Shown here in pieces: positions 1 to 8,975 of a stretch of DNA of 41,766 nt. The DNA comes from CAYRFQ01 sp964423615 (GTDB lineage Bacteria > Planctomycetota > Planctomycetia > Gemmatales > Gemmataceae): contig CAYRFQ010000068.1 in assembly GCA_964423615.1 (NCBI GenBank), forward strand, positions 1 to 41,766. Direction: 5' to 3'. Numbering within the stretch: the stretch's first letter is position 1; each line of letters begins with the position of its first letter. A program made the position numbers and the translations under genes. Under the pieces are notes generated by a model. It ran no database searches, was not told the origin of the DNA, and saw only the letters and a program-made list of their open reading frames with translations.

Positions 1-449
1 GCCCGCGAGGGCGCCTCTTGGCCCGCTTGATGCTGCGCACAGATTGGACAGCTACAAAGAATCCGCTCCTCGCTGGCACATGCCGTTGTTGGAACAAGAC
101 GATTGCAAAATTTCCAGGAGTGCCTCATCCGAACGATGACCCACTCCTGCCAACTCTATCCCTTTAATTCATTTACCCAAAATAGGGACGATTTTGGCAA
201 ATTGGATAGTTTTTCCATGGCTGTAGTTGCCGCACGGAATCTCCTTGTTGCAAAGAGTACCCAACCAGTAATCGTCATACAGATGAGGGCGAGGTGCAGC
301 TGAAGTCGGTCCTGATTTTCGGCTGTCAAGTCGTTGCAAAGAAACCCCCATCAGGTACGATTGGTAGTCTTTGCAACATAACTATTCGCCCTCGGTCTGT
401 CCTCAGTCTTTTTTCGTCTGTGGATAGCTCTCGGAATGGTTGAGATTCT
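1..449. other. Region upstream of dnaA, no gene recognised
   Basis: No convincing coding region is visible in these ~450 bases. Short frames enter from the left edge and stop at about 28, 139 and 168, so the tail of an upstream gene cannot be excluded, but none is recognisable. One DnaA-box-like nonamer, CTATCCACA on the minus strand (419-427), lies just before dnaA and differs at one base from TTATCCACA. A single box is too little to call an origin; it could serve dnaA autoregulation. Confidence 0.4.
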
Positions 450-1913
450 ATGGACGTGTTACTGGAGAGTCCGTTACAGGCTAGCATGAGCGAACTCGTC
501 TCTCTTTTGGAACGAGCCATCGCTGAACGCATCGGGTCCAAAAGTTACGACCTTTGGTTCCGAGACCGAACGCACCTCAGCTGGACCGAAGAGGGAATCA
601 CCGTTGGGGTTCCCAATCGATTCACTCAAAAGTACTACCAGAAGACTTTTACCGAGGAAGTCGCTGCGGCGGCCAGCGAAATCCTCGGGGAAGCCGTCCC
701 CATTTCTTTCGTGATTGTTCCGCAGCTGTTCCAAGCCAGTCGGGAAGCCCAAGCTAGTCCCACCGAAGAATCTCCGGCGACGCCAGCGGACGAGCGCAAG
801 TCGGTTCCTCAGGCCGAACCGAAACCAAAACCGAAGAAGAAAAATCCTACAGCCCGCCGGAAAGCAACTCGGAAACGTCGTTGGCACACCTTGGACGATT
901 TTGTAGTTGGTCCGTGCAACCGTGTGGCCCATGCGTCGGCCCTTGCAGTCGCCGGAAACCCAGGTTTGGAAGCCAATCCACTCGTCGTTCATGGACCCGT
1001 GGGTACGGGTAAAACTCACTTACTCGAAGGAATTTACGTCGGTCTCAAGAGGCAGATCGGTGACCTCAACGTGCGCTACATCACGGCCGAGGACTTCACC
1101 AACCGATTTGTCCAAGCCATGCGCTTTGGCAAATTGGTGTCGTTCCGAAAATACTTCCGGGACTGCGATGCACTTTTGGTAGATGACTTACATTTTTTGG
1201 CATCGAAAAAGGCGACCCAGGAAGAATTCCTCCATACCTTTGACGTGCTGCATTCCGAAGCCCGCCAAATCGTTGTGACGTGCGATTGTCATCCCCGGCT
1301 CAATGATGACTTTTTGCCCGAACTGGTCGATCGGCTCCTGGGTGGTGGGATGTGGGGGTTGATGCCTCCCGACTTCGACACTCGTTTGCGATTGCTCCGG
1401 GCTAAATCAGTCCGTCCTGATGCGAAACCCATCGACGAGGACGTATTGATGTTCGTCGCGGAGAAACTCAAAGGGAATGTCCGGGAACTGGAAGGGGCCG
1501 TCAACAGTCTTTATCACTACTCGAAAGTAGCAAACCGTACCATCGACATCCGCCTTGCCCAAGAAGCCCTCGGTGAGTTGCTACGACATAGCGTCCGCGT
1601 GATCCAGCTTTGCGACGTGGACGACGCTGTTTGCGAAATCCTTCACATGCAATCGGGTTCGTTGCAGACCAAAAACCGGAGTTGGGCCTTTAGTCATCCT
1701 CGCATGTTGGCCATGTATCTGGCTCGAAAGCACACCTCCGCTACACACATCGAAGTTGGCAAATACTTTGGTAAATACAGCCACAGTACTGTCGTTGCTG
1801 CCGAGAAGAAGGTCCGCAAATGGATCGACGATGACCACAGTCTGAAACTCACCTCTAGTAACGTTCGCGTTCGTGATGCCATCGAACGGATCGAGCGAAA
1901 TCTACTCTCTTGA
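450..1913 (+). CDS. dnaA: Chromosomal replication initiator protein DnaA
   Basis: DnaA binds DnaA boxes at the origin and opens the duplex in an ATP-dependent way. The 487-residue product has the expected four parts: a domain I helical region (about 13-90), a Pro/Lys-rich linker (about 95-142), an AAA+ domain, and a C-terminal DNA-binding domain. Walker A is GPVGTGKT (182-189), Walker B is LLVDDLHF (242-249). Domain IV carries a DnaA-signature-like HSTVVAAEKKV helix. Length is normal for the family. The start is uncertain: ATG 450 has a poor ribosome site, while ATG 486 (residue 13) has AGG at a suitable distance and still leaves domain I intact. dnaN does not follow; the next genes are a DoxX protein and Dps. 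Confidence 0.96.
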   Translation: MDVLLESPLQASMSELVSLLERAIAERIGSKSYDLWFRDRTHLSWTEEGITVGVPNRFTQKYYQKTFTEEVAAAASEILGEAVPISFVIVPQLFQASREAQASPTEESPATPADERKSVPQAEPKPKPKKKNPTARRKATRKRRWHTLDDFVVGPCNRVAHASALAVAGNPGLEANPLVVHGPVGTGKTHLLEGIYVGLKRQIGDLNVRYITAEDFTNRFVQAMRFGKLVSFRKYFRDCDALLVDDLHFLASKKATQEEFLHTFDVLHSEARQIVVTCDCHPRLNDDFLPELVDRLLGGGMWGLMPPDFDTRLRLLRAKSVRPDAKPIDEDVLMFVAEKLKGNVRELEGAVNSLYHYSKVANRTIDIRLAQEALGELLRHSVRVIQLCDVDDAVCEILHMQSGSLQTKNRSWAFSHPRMLAMYLARKHTSATHIEVGKYFGKYSHSTVVAAEKKVRKWIDDDHSLKLTSSNVRVRDAIERIERNLLS

Positions 1914-2123
1914 CGTCAGCTGAATGCTTCCCTGTCTCCTGGAATCAGTGAATACTGCTCTACTGGTTGAACACCAGCTTGGACTGGGACAATTGAACTC
2001 GTTGGATAAAACTTTCCACCGAAGCTGGCGCTGCCATTTCAGACGAGGATGCAATAATGCTGCGGGGGGACTGGGAACCTGAAGTATTGTTGTTCAACCT
2101 TAAGCAACGAAATGGAGTGAAGT

Positions 2124-2579
2124 ATGTCCCTGTTGCAAAACGTGTTGTCGGTGTTTGGCCGTGTGTGTCTGTGCGTGATCTTCTTGATGAGTGCGGTCGG
2201 GAAGAAAATTCCGGACTTCAATGGCACAGTCGAATACATGGAAGGCGAGATGCCATTTTCAGTCGATGTTTTGCGAATCCTTCTTGTGGGTGCCATCGCG
2301 TTCTTGATTCTGGGAAGCGTTTCGATCATAGCCGGTTATTGGGCCCGAATAGGCGCTTTCTTGCTTTTGGTGTTTCTTGGGCTTGCCACCTATTTCTTCC
2401 ATGATTTCTGGACGTTCGATCCGGAATCGAAAGAATTTCAGATGCAAATGCTCAATTTCATGAAGAATCTCGGCCTTTTCGGTGGTTTGTTATTCATCAT
2501 GGCAAACGGATCAGGTGCAGGGAGTCTGGACTCGAAATCAAGTGGAAACGCCTCATATAATAAAGATGATGACAATTGA
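2124..2579 (+). CDS. DoxX family membrane protein
   Basis: This 151-residue protein has about four hydrophobic segments (roughly 5-22, 48-70, 74-93 and 112-130) and the N-terminal pattern of DoxX proteins: GR near the start of helix 1, then SAVGKK and a short loop before helix 2. DoxX proteins are small inner-membrane proteins of varied, mostly unproven, redox-related roles; some act with thiol or quinone systems. The C-terminus is a polar Ser/Lys/Asp tail. GGAGTG sits a few bases upstream of the ATG. It ends 26 bases before dps in the same direction, so the two are probably co-transcribed, which would fit an oxidative-stress role. That link is inference. Confidence 0.85.
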   Translation: MSLLQNVLSVFGRVCLCVIFLMSAVGKKIPDFNGTVEYMEGEMPFSVDVLRILLVGAIAFLILGSVSIIAGYWARIGAFLLLVFLGLATYFFHDFWTFDPESKEFQMQMLNFMKNLGLFGGLLFIMANGSGAGSLDSKSSGNASYNKDDDN

Positions 2580-2605
2580 CAATTCAACATTAAGGAGAAG
2601 TTAAC

Positions 2606-3109
2606 ATGGCAACGGCCACTACCCAACTACATAAAACGAAAATTGACATCGTTGAAGATAAACGTGAGGCGCTTGTAGAACTGCTTCAAGCTCGTCTCGT
2701 TGATGCCATCGATGTTCAACTCCAATCCAAGCAAGCTCACTGGAATGTAAAGGGTCCGCATTTCATTGGATTGCACGAGTTGTTCGACCAGGTGCACGAC
2801 CACGCTGAAGATTGGGTTGACTTGATTGCTGAGCGAGCCGTCATCCTTGGGGGGACCGTCGATGGTACGCCGCAGACGGTCGCAAGCGGTACGAATTTGC
2901 CAGCTTACCCGACCGATATCAAGAATGGTGCAGACCATGTCGATGCTTTCTCGACAGCATTGGCTACTTTTGGGAAACACGTCCGAGAGGCGATCGCGAA
3001 ATCGGAAGAACTTGAGGACATGGACACTGCGGACCTGTTCACAGAAGTTTCTCGAGCAGTCGATAAAGACCTCTGGTTCGTTGAGGCTCATCAGCAAGCG
3101 GACAAATAA
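2606..3109 (+). CDS. dps: Dps family DNA-binding ferritin-like protein
   Basis: Dps forms a 12-subunit shell that oxidises and stores iron and protects DNA from Fenton chemistry during starvation or peroxide stress. The 167-residue product has the family ferroxidase residues in the right spacing: H45 in AHWNVKG, H57, D61, D72 and E76 in DLIAER. These correspond to E. coli H51, H63, D67, D78 and E82. The N-terminus has only a few Lys/His residues, so direct DNA binding is not certain. A strong AAGGAG precedes the ATG. It follows the DoxX gene by 26 bases and is followed by a hairpin terminator at 3137-3163. Confidence 0.96.
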   Translation: MATATTQLHKTKIDIVEDKREALVELLQARLVDAIDVQLQSKQAHWNVKGPHFIGLHELFDQVHDHAEDWVDLIAERAVILGGTVDGTPQTVASGTNLPAYPTDIKNGADHVDAFSTALATFGKHVREAIAKSEELEDMDTADLFTEVSRAVDKDLWFVEAHQQADK

Positions 3110-3136
3110 GATTCATTTCAACGAAGAATGTCCATT

Positions 3137-3163
3137 CAAAGCCGCCTTACCTGGGCGGCTTTG
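3137..3163 (+). terminator. Hairpin terminator after dps
   Basis: A perfect 10-bp stem, CAAAGCCGCC paired with GGCGGCTTTG around a 7-base loop, starts 28 bases after the dps stop. The downstream T-run is short and interrupted (TTGTCTTTG), so termination may be partial. The A-rich left arm could also serve the convergent minus-strand gene that ends at 3192. Confidence 0.75.
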
Positions 3164-3191
3164 TCTTTGAAATGTGACGTTCCGAAACCCG

Positions 3192-3872
3192 TCAGAATTG
3201 ACCGTCTTGTACCAGTTTGTCAGTTCTGGGGCTCTCGAGCGTTTTTCCGGAATGCCTCATTCCAGCCAGATGCCCCTTCAACATCTTCCAATCAACTAAT
3301 GTGTCTACATCATACCAAGGCGGCAACATCGTCAATTTTAGGTTCAGATCTCGCACTTTGTTGACCGTTTCGAGTAAAACGTTTTCGGTGCTCCACGCGA
3401 TACCCTCGAAGAGCTTGGGGATGAATTTGTTGAATCCGATCAAGTAGTAACCTCCGTCCGTTGCCGGTCCGAGCACAACTTCAGACTCTTCTAACGCATC
3501 GAAAGCTTGCTCGAGAAATGCCAATGGAAGGGTTGGGCTATCCATTCCAATTAATACGACGGAACTCACTTTCTTTTCGAACCAATGAGCAACAAATGTT
3601 GAAAGCCGCGTTCCCAGATCGCCTCCGAGTTGTGGCATCAACTCGAATTTTCCGTCAAGCATCTTTCGAAACGCCTTCTCGGAATTGTCCGGAGAAAAAA
3701 CAAGAATCCTACGGACTACGAGTTGACAGCATCGGTCGATAATATCTTGTAGAAAGGCCATGGCAACGTCAGCTGCCCACTCCGGATTCGTGTCCGCAGC
3801 GAGCCGCGACTTGACCAGGCCTGGAGATGGCCATTTCGCGAAAAGCCCGAGAACACGTTCGTTCTGGTTCAT
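3192..3872 (-). CDS. TIGR04282 (DUF2064) family glycosyltransferase
   Basis: The product has the GT-A-like signature of the TIGR04282/DUF2064 family: FAKWPSPGLVKSRLA at the N-terminus, the acidic motif GMDSPTLP, and GPATDGGYYLIGF for nucleotide-sugar binding. The family name mentions arsenosugar biosynthesis, but members occur in many sugar-transfer pathways. I chose ATG 3872 (226 aa) because family members start just before the FAKxPxPG motif. The frame also runs to a TTG at 3947, giving 251 aa with a non-conserved head. It is divergent from the carotenoid operon (243-base gap). C30 carotenoid acids are often glycosylated, so a role as carotenoid glycosyltransferase is possible but unproven. 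Confidence 0.85.
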   Translation of the reverse strand: MNQNERVLGLFAKWPSPGLVKSRLAADTNPEWAADVAMAFLQDIIDRCCQLVVRRILVFSPDNSEKAFRKMLDGKFELMPQLGGDLGTRLSTFVAHWFEKKVSSVVLIGMDSPTLPLAFLEQAFDALEESEVVLGPATDGGYYLIGFNKFIPKLFEGIAWSTENVLLETVNKVRDLNLKLTMLPPWYDVDTLVDWKMLKGHLAGMRHSGKTLESPRTDKLVQDGQF

Positions 3873-4115
3873 GAATTGACCGTCATCTTTTGCTTGAGAG
3901 GACAATAGGTTCTCCAAATTGTTCGACCCTTCCACAATACCAACCAATTTCCCAAACCTTTCGGATTCGTATTGATTAGCTACTTTTGTTATCCATAAAT
4001 TAGTATCATAAACCTATTCTCATTCCGAGCTTGTCTCTCGGGTTGAAAATCCCGTTGGAAGGGACTACGGATGAATTGTATCTTTGATCCATATGATCGT
4101 TAGAGGTTAGGCTCG

Positions 4116-5675
4116 GTGAACACAGACAAGTCAAAAAACGTTATTGTGATCGGTGCAGGACCGGGAGGGTTGGCCAGTGCTATGTTGCTGGCCCGGTCTG
4201 GTGTTTCCGTTACAGTTATCGAACGATTGCCTCGCGTGGGCGGACGATGCTCGACGATCCCGTTGGGCGATTATCGTTTTGACCTGGGTCCGACGTTCTT
4301 TCTCTATCCACGGGTGCTAGAAGAAATCTTTGGTTCCGTCGGTCGCAATTTACGATCCGAGGTCGAGTTGGCGAAACTCGATCCACAGTACCACATTCGA
4401 TTTGGTGCGGGAGGAGATCTCCTGGCCACCCCAAATCTGGCTCAGATGGAGCACGAAGTAGCCAAACTCTCTGAGCACGACGCCAAAAACGTTCGTCGGT
4501 TCATTGAAGAAAACAGAGTCAAATTACAAGAGTTCCGTTATGCTTTGGAAAAACCCTTCCAAAGCTGGCGAGACATGTTTGACCTGAAACTCATGAAACT
4601 CGTTCCGATGTTACGTCCGTGGCTATCGTTGGACCAGGAACTGAAACGATACTTCAGCGATCCACGGGTGAGGCTCGCCTTTTCGTTTCAGTCGAAATAT
4701 CTCGGCATGTCTCCTTACAATTGCCCAAGTCTGTTTTCTATACTGTCCTATCTCGAGTATGATTTCGGAGTTTGGCATCCGACAGGTGGCTGTGGAGCCG
4801 TGAGCCAAGCCATGTCTGACGTCGTCCAGGATTTGGGTGGACAAGTTCGGTTGGGAGAGGAGGTACAGGAAATCCTGTTCGAAGGTCGAAAAGCCGTGGG
4901 CGTCCGGACCAACCAAGGAGAACATCGTGCGGATGCCATCGTCATCAATGCCGATTTCGCAAGGGCAATGACAAAGCTTGTGCCTGATAGCCTTCGGTCT
5001 CGGTGGAAAGACAAGAAAATCGCCAAAAAGCGATTTTCTTGTTCGACGTTCATGATGTACCTCGGCATAGAAGGATTGTACGATGACGTCGCTCACCACA
5101 CCATTTACATCGCTGAAGACTATCAACGAAACCTACAGGAGATAGAAACCCTCCATACGTTGCCAGAAGACCCTTCTTTCTACGTCCAAAATGCAAGCGT
5201 CACAGATTCGACTCTTGCTCCGGAAGGACATAGTACACTTTATGTTTTGGCACCGGTGACACACCAACACAAGAACGTTGACTGGTCTGTGGAAAAAGAT
5301 AGATTCCGCCATCGGCTTTTGAAATGTCTATCCAAAATTGGAATTGACAATGTCGAAGAACGAATTCGCCTGGAGCACATTATTACGCCCGACGATTGGG
5401 AAAACGGTTACGAAATCTATCGTGGAGCCACGTTCAATTTGGCGCATAATTTGGGGCAAATGCTCCACCTTCGACCACGCAATCGTTTCGAGGATCTGGA
5501 CTCGGTGTACCTTGTTGGTGGGGGAACACATCCCGGAAGCGGCCTTCCGGTCATCTACGAATCGGCGAGGATTACTTCGAAACTCCTTCTCGAAGACTTT
5601 GACTTGGAAACGGATTGGATGAGTGACTTCTCGCCAACAACGAACCAGTCCGCTTTGGTCGAGGTTCCCGCATGA
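4116..5675 (+). CDS. Phytoene desaturase-family FAD oxidoreductase (CrtI/CrtN/CrtP-like), first copy
   Basis: This 519-residue enzyme begins with a Rossmann FAD-binding motif (GAGPGG at 13-18) followed by VIERLPRVGGRCST, typical of carotenoid desaturases and oxidases. Near the C-terminus is the family motif LVGGGTHPGSGLPVI. Family members introduce double bases' worth of unsaturation into C30/C40 backbones (CrtN, CrtI) or oxidise terminal methyl groups (CrtP/CrtNb). Which one this is cannot be decided by eye. It starts at GTG 4116, with AGAGG 9 bases upstream. Its TGA overlaps the ATG of the aldehyde dehydrogenase gene (ATGA), so translation is coupled. The order desaturase-ald-desaturase matches the crtN-ald-crtNb arrangement known from Methylomonas C30 carotenoid synthesis. 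Confidence 0.9.
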   Translation: MNTDKSKNVIVIGAGPGGLASAMLLARSGVSVTVIERLPRVGGRCSTIPLGDYRFDLGPTFFLYPRVLEEIFGSVGRNLRSEVELAKLDPQYHIRFGAGGDLLATPNLAQMEHEVAKLSEHDAKNVRRFIEENRVKLQEFRYALEKPFQSWRDMFDLKLMKLVPMLRPWLSLDQELKRYFSDPRVRLAFSFQSKYLGMSPYNCPSLFSILSYLEYDFGVWHPTGGCGAVSQAMSDVVQDLGGQVRLGEEVQEILFEGRKAVGVRTNQGEHRADAIVINADFARAMTKLVPDSLRSRWKDKKIAKKRFSCSTFMMYLGIEGLYDDVAHHTIYIAEDYQRNLQEIETLHTLPEDPSFYVQNASVTDSTLAPEGHSTLYVLAPVTHQHKNVDWSVEKDRFRHRLLKCLSKIGIDNVEERIRLEHIITPDDWENGYEIYRGATFNLAHNLGQMLHLRPRNRFEDLDSVYLVGGGTHPGSGLPVIYESARITSKLLLEDFDLETDWMSDFSPTTNQSALVEVPA

Positions 5676-7201
5676 CCCAAACGCGTACGCTGGTACAAAC
5701 TCTCAGCGAACAGCAAGACTCGCCACTTTCAAGCAACACACAGGTTGTGTTGACACCAACCAAAATTGGTCTGATTCGCACTGCTCAATCGACTTGGTCC
5801 AGTAGATCAGTTAGAGAACGACTGAAAGTTATCCGGCACCTTCGCCATTTAATCGCCGAGAATGATTACGATCTTGCCAAGAGTATCCAACAACACCGCA
5901 GGACTCCCTTGGCCGAGATCATGGCTGCTGAGATTTTGCCTCTGGCCGAAGCGTGCGAGTTTTTGGAGCGAAAAGCGAAATCCATTTTAAAGCCACGCAA
6001 ACTCGGACGAAAAGGTCGTCCGATTTGGCTATCGGGCGTTTGGACTGAGGTTCACAAAGAGCCCTTTGGTGTCGTGCTCGTGATTGGTCCGAGTAATTAT
6101 CCTCTCTTTCTACCGGCGTGCCAGGTGCTCCAAGCTCTCGTCGCTGGGAATGCTGTATTGGTAAAACCAGGAATCGGAGGAACCGAAGCTCTCGAACTGC
6201 TTGCCAAACTGTTGAACCAAGCTGGCCTTGACGACGACCTTATCACGATTCTGCCGGAACCAAAGAATTCGGTTGAGAGAGCCATTGATGCTGGTGTCGA
6301 TAAAATCGTCATGACGGGTTCTGCTCACACGGGTCAAGTTGTGTTGAGGATGGCTGCCGAGCATATCGTTCCCGTCGTTGCCGAGTTGTCGGGGTGTGAT
6401 GCTGCGTTTGTATTGGGGAGCGCCGATCTCGATCGAGTCGTGCGTGCACTGACATTTTCGATGCGTTGGAATCGGAGTGAAACGTGCATTGCTGCTCGTA
6501 GAGTTTTCGTTGATCGCCGCATTGCAAGCAAACTCGAGAGACTTCTAGCTGAAGCTGTTGGCAAAATTACTCAAGACTGGGAATCAACAAGTGGTTCGGT
6601 TCGAGCCATTCCATTGCTTCGTGAAGCCTTAAACCGCGGTGCTCGGAAAATCATCGGCGACGTGCTTCCTGGCGATTCAGGAATTACTCCAACCATTTTG
6701 ACGGACGTCCCGAAAGAGTGTTCGTTGCTTCAGGAAGATGTCTTTGCTCCGGTAGTCTCCATCGTTGCTGTCGAAAGTATGGAAGAGGCTCTGGCGGCAT
6801 CGAAGCAATGTCCTTATGCCTTGGGAGCGACAATCTTCGGCGAGGAACGGCAGGCTCGTGAATTGGCAAAAGATATAGATGCAGGCATCGTGTTAATCAA
6901 TGATATTATCGTTCCCACGGCAGACCCGCGAATGCCGTTTGGTGGGCGAGGACGGAGTGGATTCGGCATCACGCGAGGTGCCGAAGGGTTGTTAGAAATG
7001 ACAACGGTGAAGGTTATTTCCCGACGGCGTGGTTTGTGTCGTCATTTGGAACAGCCAGATCCAACAGATGCGGAATTATTTCACAGATATTTGCAAACGG
7101 TCCATAGTTCGAGTGCATGGAAACGTTGCCGCGAAGGTCTTGCGTTCATGCGTTTTCTGTGGAAACGAGCACTTGGGCAGTCGGATGGAGACAAAAAGTA
7201 A
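5672..7201 (+). CDS. Aldehyde dehydrogenase, probable carotenoid aldehyde oxidiser
   Basis: This 509-residue NAD(P)-dependent aldehyde dehydrogenase keeps the catalytic set: Asn142 in GPSNYP, Lys165 in LVKPG, the general-base Glu238 in AELSG, and the nucleophile Cys272 in SETCIAARR. The usual GQxC context is replaced by SETC, as seen in divergent branches of the superfamily. It starts inside the stop of the upstream desaturase (ATGA) and its TAA shares a base with the ATG of the next desaturase (TAATG), so all three are translationally coupled. In staphyloxanthin-type pathways a dehydrogenase of this superfamily converts the terminal aldehyde of a C30 carotenoid into the carboxylic acid. That substrate is inferred from context. 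Confidence 0.9.
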   Translation: MTQTRTLVQTLSEQQDSPLSSNTQVVLTPTKIGLIRTAQSTWSSRSVRERLKVIRHLRHLIAENDYDLAKSIQQHRRTPLAEIMAAEILPLAEACEFLERKAKSILKPRKLGRKGRPIWLSGVWTEVHKEPFGVVLVIGPSNYPLFLPACQVLQALVAGNAVLVKPGIGGTEALELLAKLLNQAGLDDDLITILPEPKNSVERAIDAGVDKIVMTGSAHTGQVVLRMAAEHIVPVVAELSGCDAAFVLGSADLDRVVRALTFSMRWNRSETCIAARRVFVDRRIASKLERLLAEAVGKITQDWESTSGSVRAIPLLREALNRGARKIIGDVLPGDSGITPTILTDVPKECSLLQEDVFAPVVSIVAVESMEEALAASKQCPYALGATIFGEERQARELAKDIDAGIVLINDIIVPTADPRMPFGGRGRSGFGITRGAEGLLEMTTVKVISRRRGLCRHLEQPDPTDAELFHRYLQTVHSSSAWKRCREGLAFMRFLWKRALGQSDGDKK

Positions 7202-8754
7202 TGAATGAGCGACGAACTGGAAAAATCGGTGTCATCGGCAGTGGTCTTGGTGGATTGGCCGCAACGGTGACGTTGGCTGCTCGTGGTTACGAGGTCGTCC
7301 TGTTTGAAAAAAGTTCGTGGCTTGGCGGAAAAGCGGCCGCCCATCAGGAACACGGATACCGGTTCGACATGGGACCGACGATTTTGACGCTCCCGTCGGT
7401 CCTGCGAAAGATTGCCGAGGAAGCTGGCAAGGATCTTGATCAAGAATTGGACCTCATTCCCCTCGATCCCCAGTGGCGATGTTTCTACTCCGACCAGACT
7501 GTGTTGGATCTCGTCTCCAACGTCGACGACATGGTCGGTAAGATCGGGGAATATGCCAAAGACGGCAAGAGTGCCGAAGGCTACAGAGACTTCATCAAGT
7601 TCTCGCATCGCTTACACAACATTTCCGACAAATTCTTTTTCTGGCGAAGCCTTGGATCGATCTGGGACATGTTCGACTTCAAGTCGATGTTCAAGCCGTC
7701 GATGTTGGCCGACGTGCTGAGCATGCGAATGGGTAAAACGGTTGCCGAAGCGATCCGGTCCCACGTGCCTGACGAGCGAGTCGCTCAGATGCTTGATCAC
7801 TTCACACAGTACGTGGGTTCGGCACCAGATCAATCGCCAGCTGTTCTGTGTAGCATCGCCCACATGCAGACCGAAGAGGGCATTTGGTATCCGAAAGGCG
7901 GGACCCGAGCTGTTCCCGTCTTCCTCGAGAAATTGTGTCAAGAACTGGGCGTCGAAGTTCGTACAGAAACGGGCATCCGTCGAATTCTGGTCTCCGACTC
8001 GGGAGAGGTCGAAGGCATCGAAACGGATTCGGGAGAACAAGTATCTCTGGCCGCAGTCGTCTGTAATGCCGACACCCACCGAACCCATCATGAACTCATC
8101 AACGGCAAAGCTCGCCAACGATTCGAAAAACGCAATCACGAACCAGCCTGCTCGGGCGTGGTAATCTACCTCGGACTCGATCGGCGTTATGACCAGTTGT
8201 TGCACCATAACTTCGTTTTTTCACGAGATCACCAAGAAGAATTCGACGCCATCTATCGCAAGGGCGAACCTGCCCCTGATCCGACCGCCTACCTCTGTGC
8301 TCCGGCCATTAGTGAGCCGGAAGTCGCACCCGAAGGTGGCGAAGCCTTGTACATTCTGGTTCACACACCGTATTTACGCCCTCACCACGATTGGAAGAAG
8401 CTGTATCCGGAATACCGCCAGGTTATATTTGATAAACTCGCGAACACGGCTGGGATGACTGATCTCGAAAGCCGCATACGGTATGAAAGTTACTTGACGC
8501 CACAGGATATTCATGACCGCTACCACGTCTACAATGGTGCGATCTATGGACTCGCTAGCCACGGACGCTACATGGGAGCGTTCAAGCCGGCCAACCGCAG
8601 CCCCGACGTGAACGGGTTGTACTTCGCGGGTGGCTCTGCCCACCCTGGTCCCGGCATGCCAATGGTGTTGATGTCCGGTTGGATCGCTGCAAATACATTG
8701 GACCAAGATCAGGTCGTCGAGAAGACGCAGGAAATGATTGGTGCCAGTTCTTAA
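7201..8754 (+). CDS. Phytoene desaturase-family FAD oxidoreductase (CrtN/CrtP-like), second copy
   Basis: This 517-residue paralogue of the gene at 4116 has GSGLGG (13-18), the LFEKSSWLGGKAA segment, RFDMGPTILTLP and a C-terminal FAGGSAHPGPGMPMV, the carotenoid desaturase/oxidase signature. I placed the start at ATG 7201, which overlaps the TAA of the aldehyde dehydrogenase gene. The open frame extends back to 7117, but those 28 residues lie inside the upstream gene and do not resemble the family N-terminus. Together the two copies probably provide desaturation of a C30 backbone and oxidation of its end group. No crtM- or hpnCDE-like synthase is in the window, so the backbone must be made by genes elsewhere. 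A bidirectional terminator follows at 8908-8939. Confidence 0.92.
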   Translation: MNERRTGKIGVIGSGLGGLAATVTLAARGYEVVLFEKSSWLGGKAAAHQEHGYRFDMGPTILTLPSVLRKIAEEAGKDLDQELDLIPLDPQWRCFYSDQTVLDLVSNVDDMVGKIGEYAKDGKSAEGYRDFIKFSHRLHNISDKFFFWRSLGSIWDMFDFKSMFKPSMLADVLSMRMGKTVAEAIRSHVPDERVAQMLDHFTQYVGSAPDQSPAVLCSIAHMQTEEGIWYPKGGTRAVPVFLEKLCQELGVEVRTETGIRRILVSDSGEVEGIETDSGEQVSLAAVVCNADTHRTHHELINGKARQRFEKRNHEPACSGVVIYLGLDRRYDQLLHHNFVFSRDHQEEFDAIYRKGEPAPDPTAYLCAPAISEPEVAPEGGEALYILVHTPYLRPHHDWKKLYPEYRQVIFDKLANTAGMTDLESRIRYESYLTPQDIHDRYHVYNGAIYGLASHGRYMGAFKPANRSPDVNGLYFAGGSAHPGPGMPMVLMSGWIAANTLDQDQVVEKTQEMIGASS

Positions 8755-8780
8755 AGCAGTTGATCATTGCTTGGAATAAA

Positions 8781-8883
8781 CGTGAACCGCGTGCACCTAC
8801 GCCAAGAAAAAGCATACGCGAGCCGTGCTTGCCTACGCGAAAAACGTGAAAAACAAAAAGCACACGTGAACCACGCGTGCCGA
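8781..8883. repeat. Three degenerate copies of a 25-bp dispersed palindromic motif
   Basis: Three related units lie at about 8781-8803, 8812-8838 and 8859-8883, just after the carotenoid operon. The best preserved segments are CGCGTGCACCTACG, ACGCGAGCCGTG and ACGTGAACCACGCGTG. They match, with changes, a consensus of about TACACGCGAGCCGCGTGT followed by ACCTACG, which is found nearly intact at 22302-22330 and 35307-35331. The units are self-complementary and could fold as DNA cruciforms or RNA hairpins. Confidence 0.6.
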
Positions 8884-8907
8884 CTATAAGACCATCGTTT
8901 TGGAACT

Positions 8908-8939
8908 AAAAAAGGCTACCAGTTTTGGTAGCCTTTTTT
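8908..8939. terminator. Bidirectional rho-independent terminator
   Basis: A 14-bp perfect stem, AAAAAAGGCTACCA pairing with TGGTAGCCTTTTTT around the loop GTTT, sits between the convergent carotenoid operon (plus strand) and the gene ending at 8976 (minus strand). Each strand carries a T-run after the GC core, so it should act on both transcripts. Confidence 0.92.
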
Positions 8940-8975
8940 AGTTGCTTTGCTGGTGCCATGCTCGAATTGAAACGA

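Noticed and set aside
3989..3997. TTATCCATA, a DnaA-box-like nonamer
   Set aside because: A single near-match between divergent genes is expected by chance.
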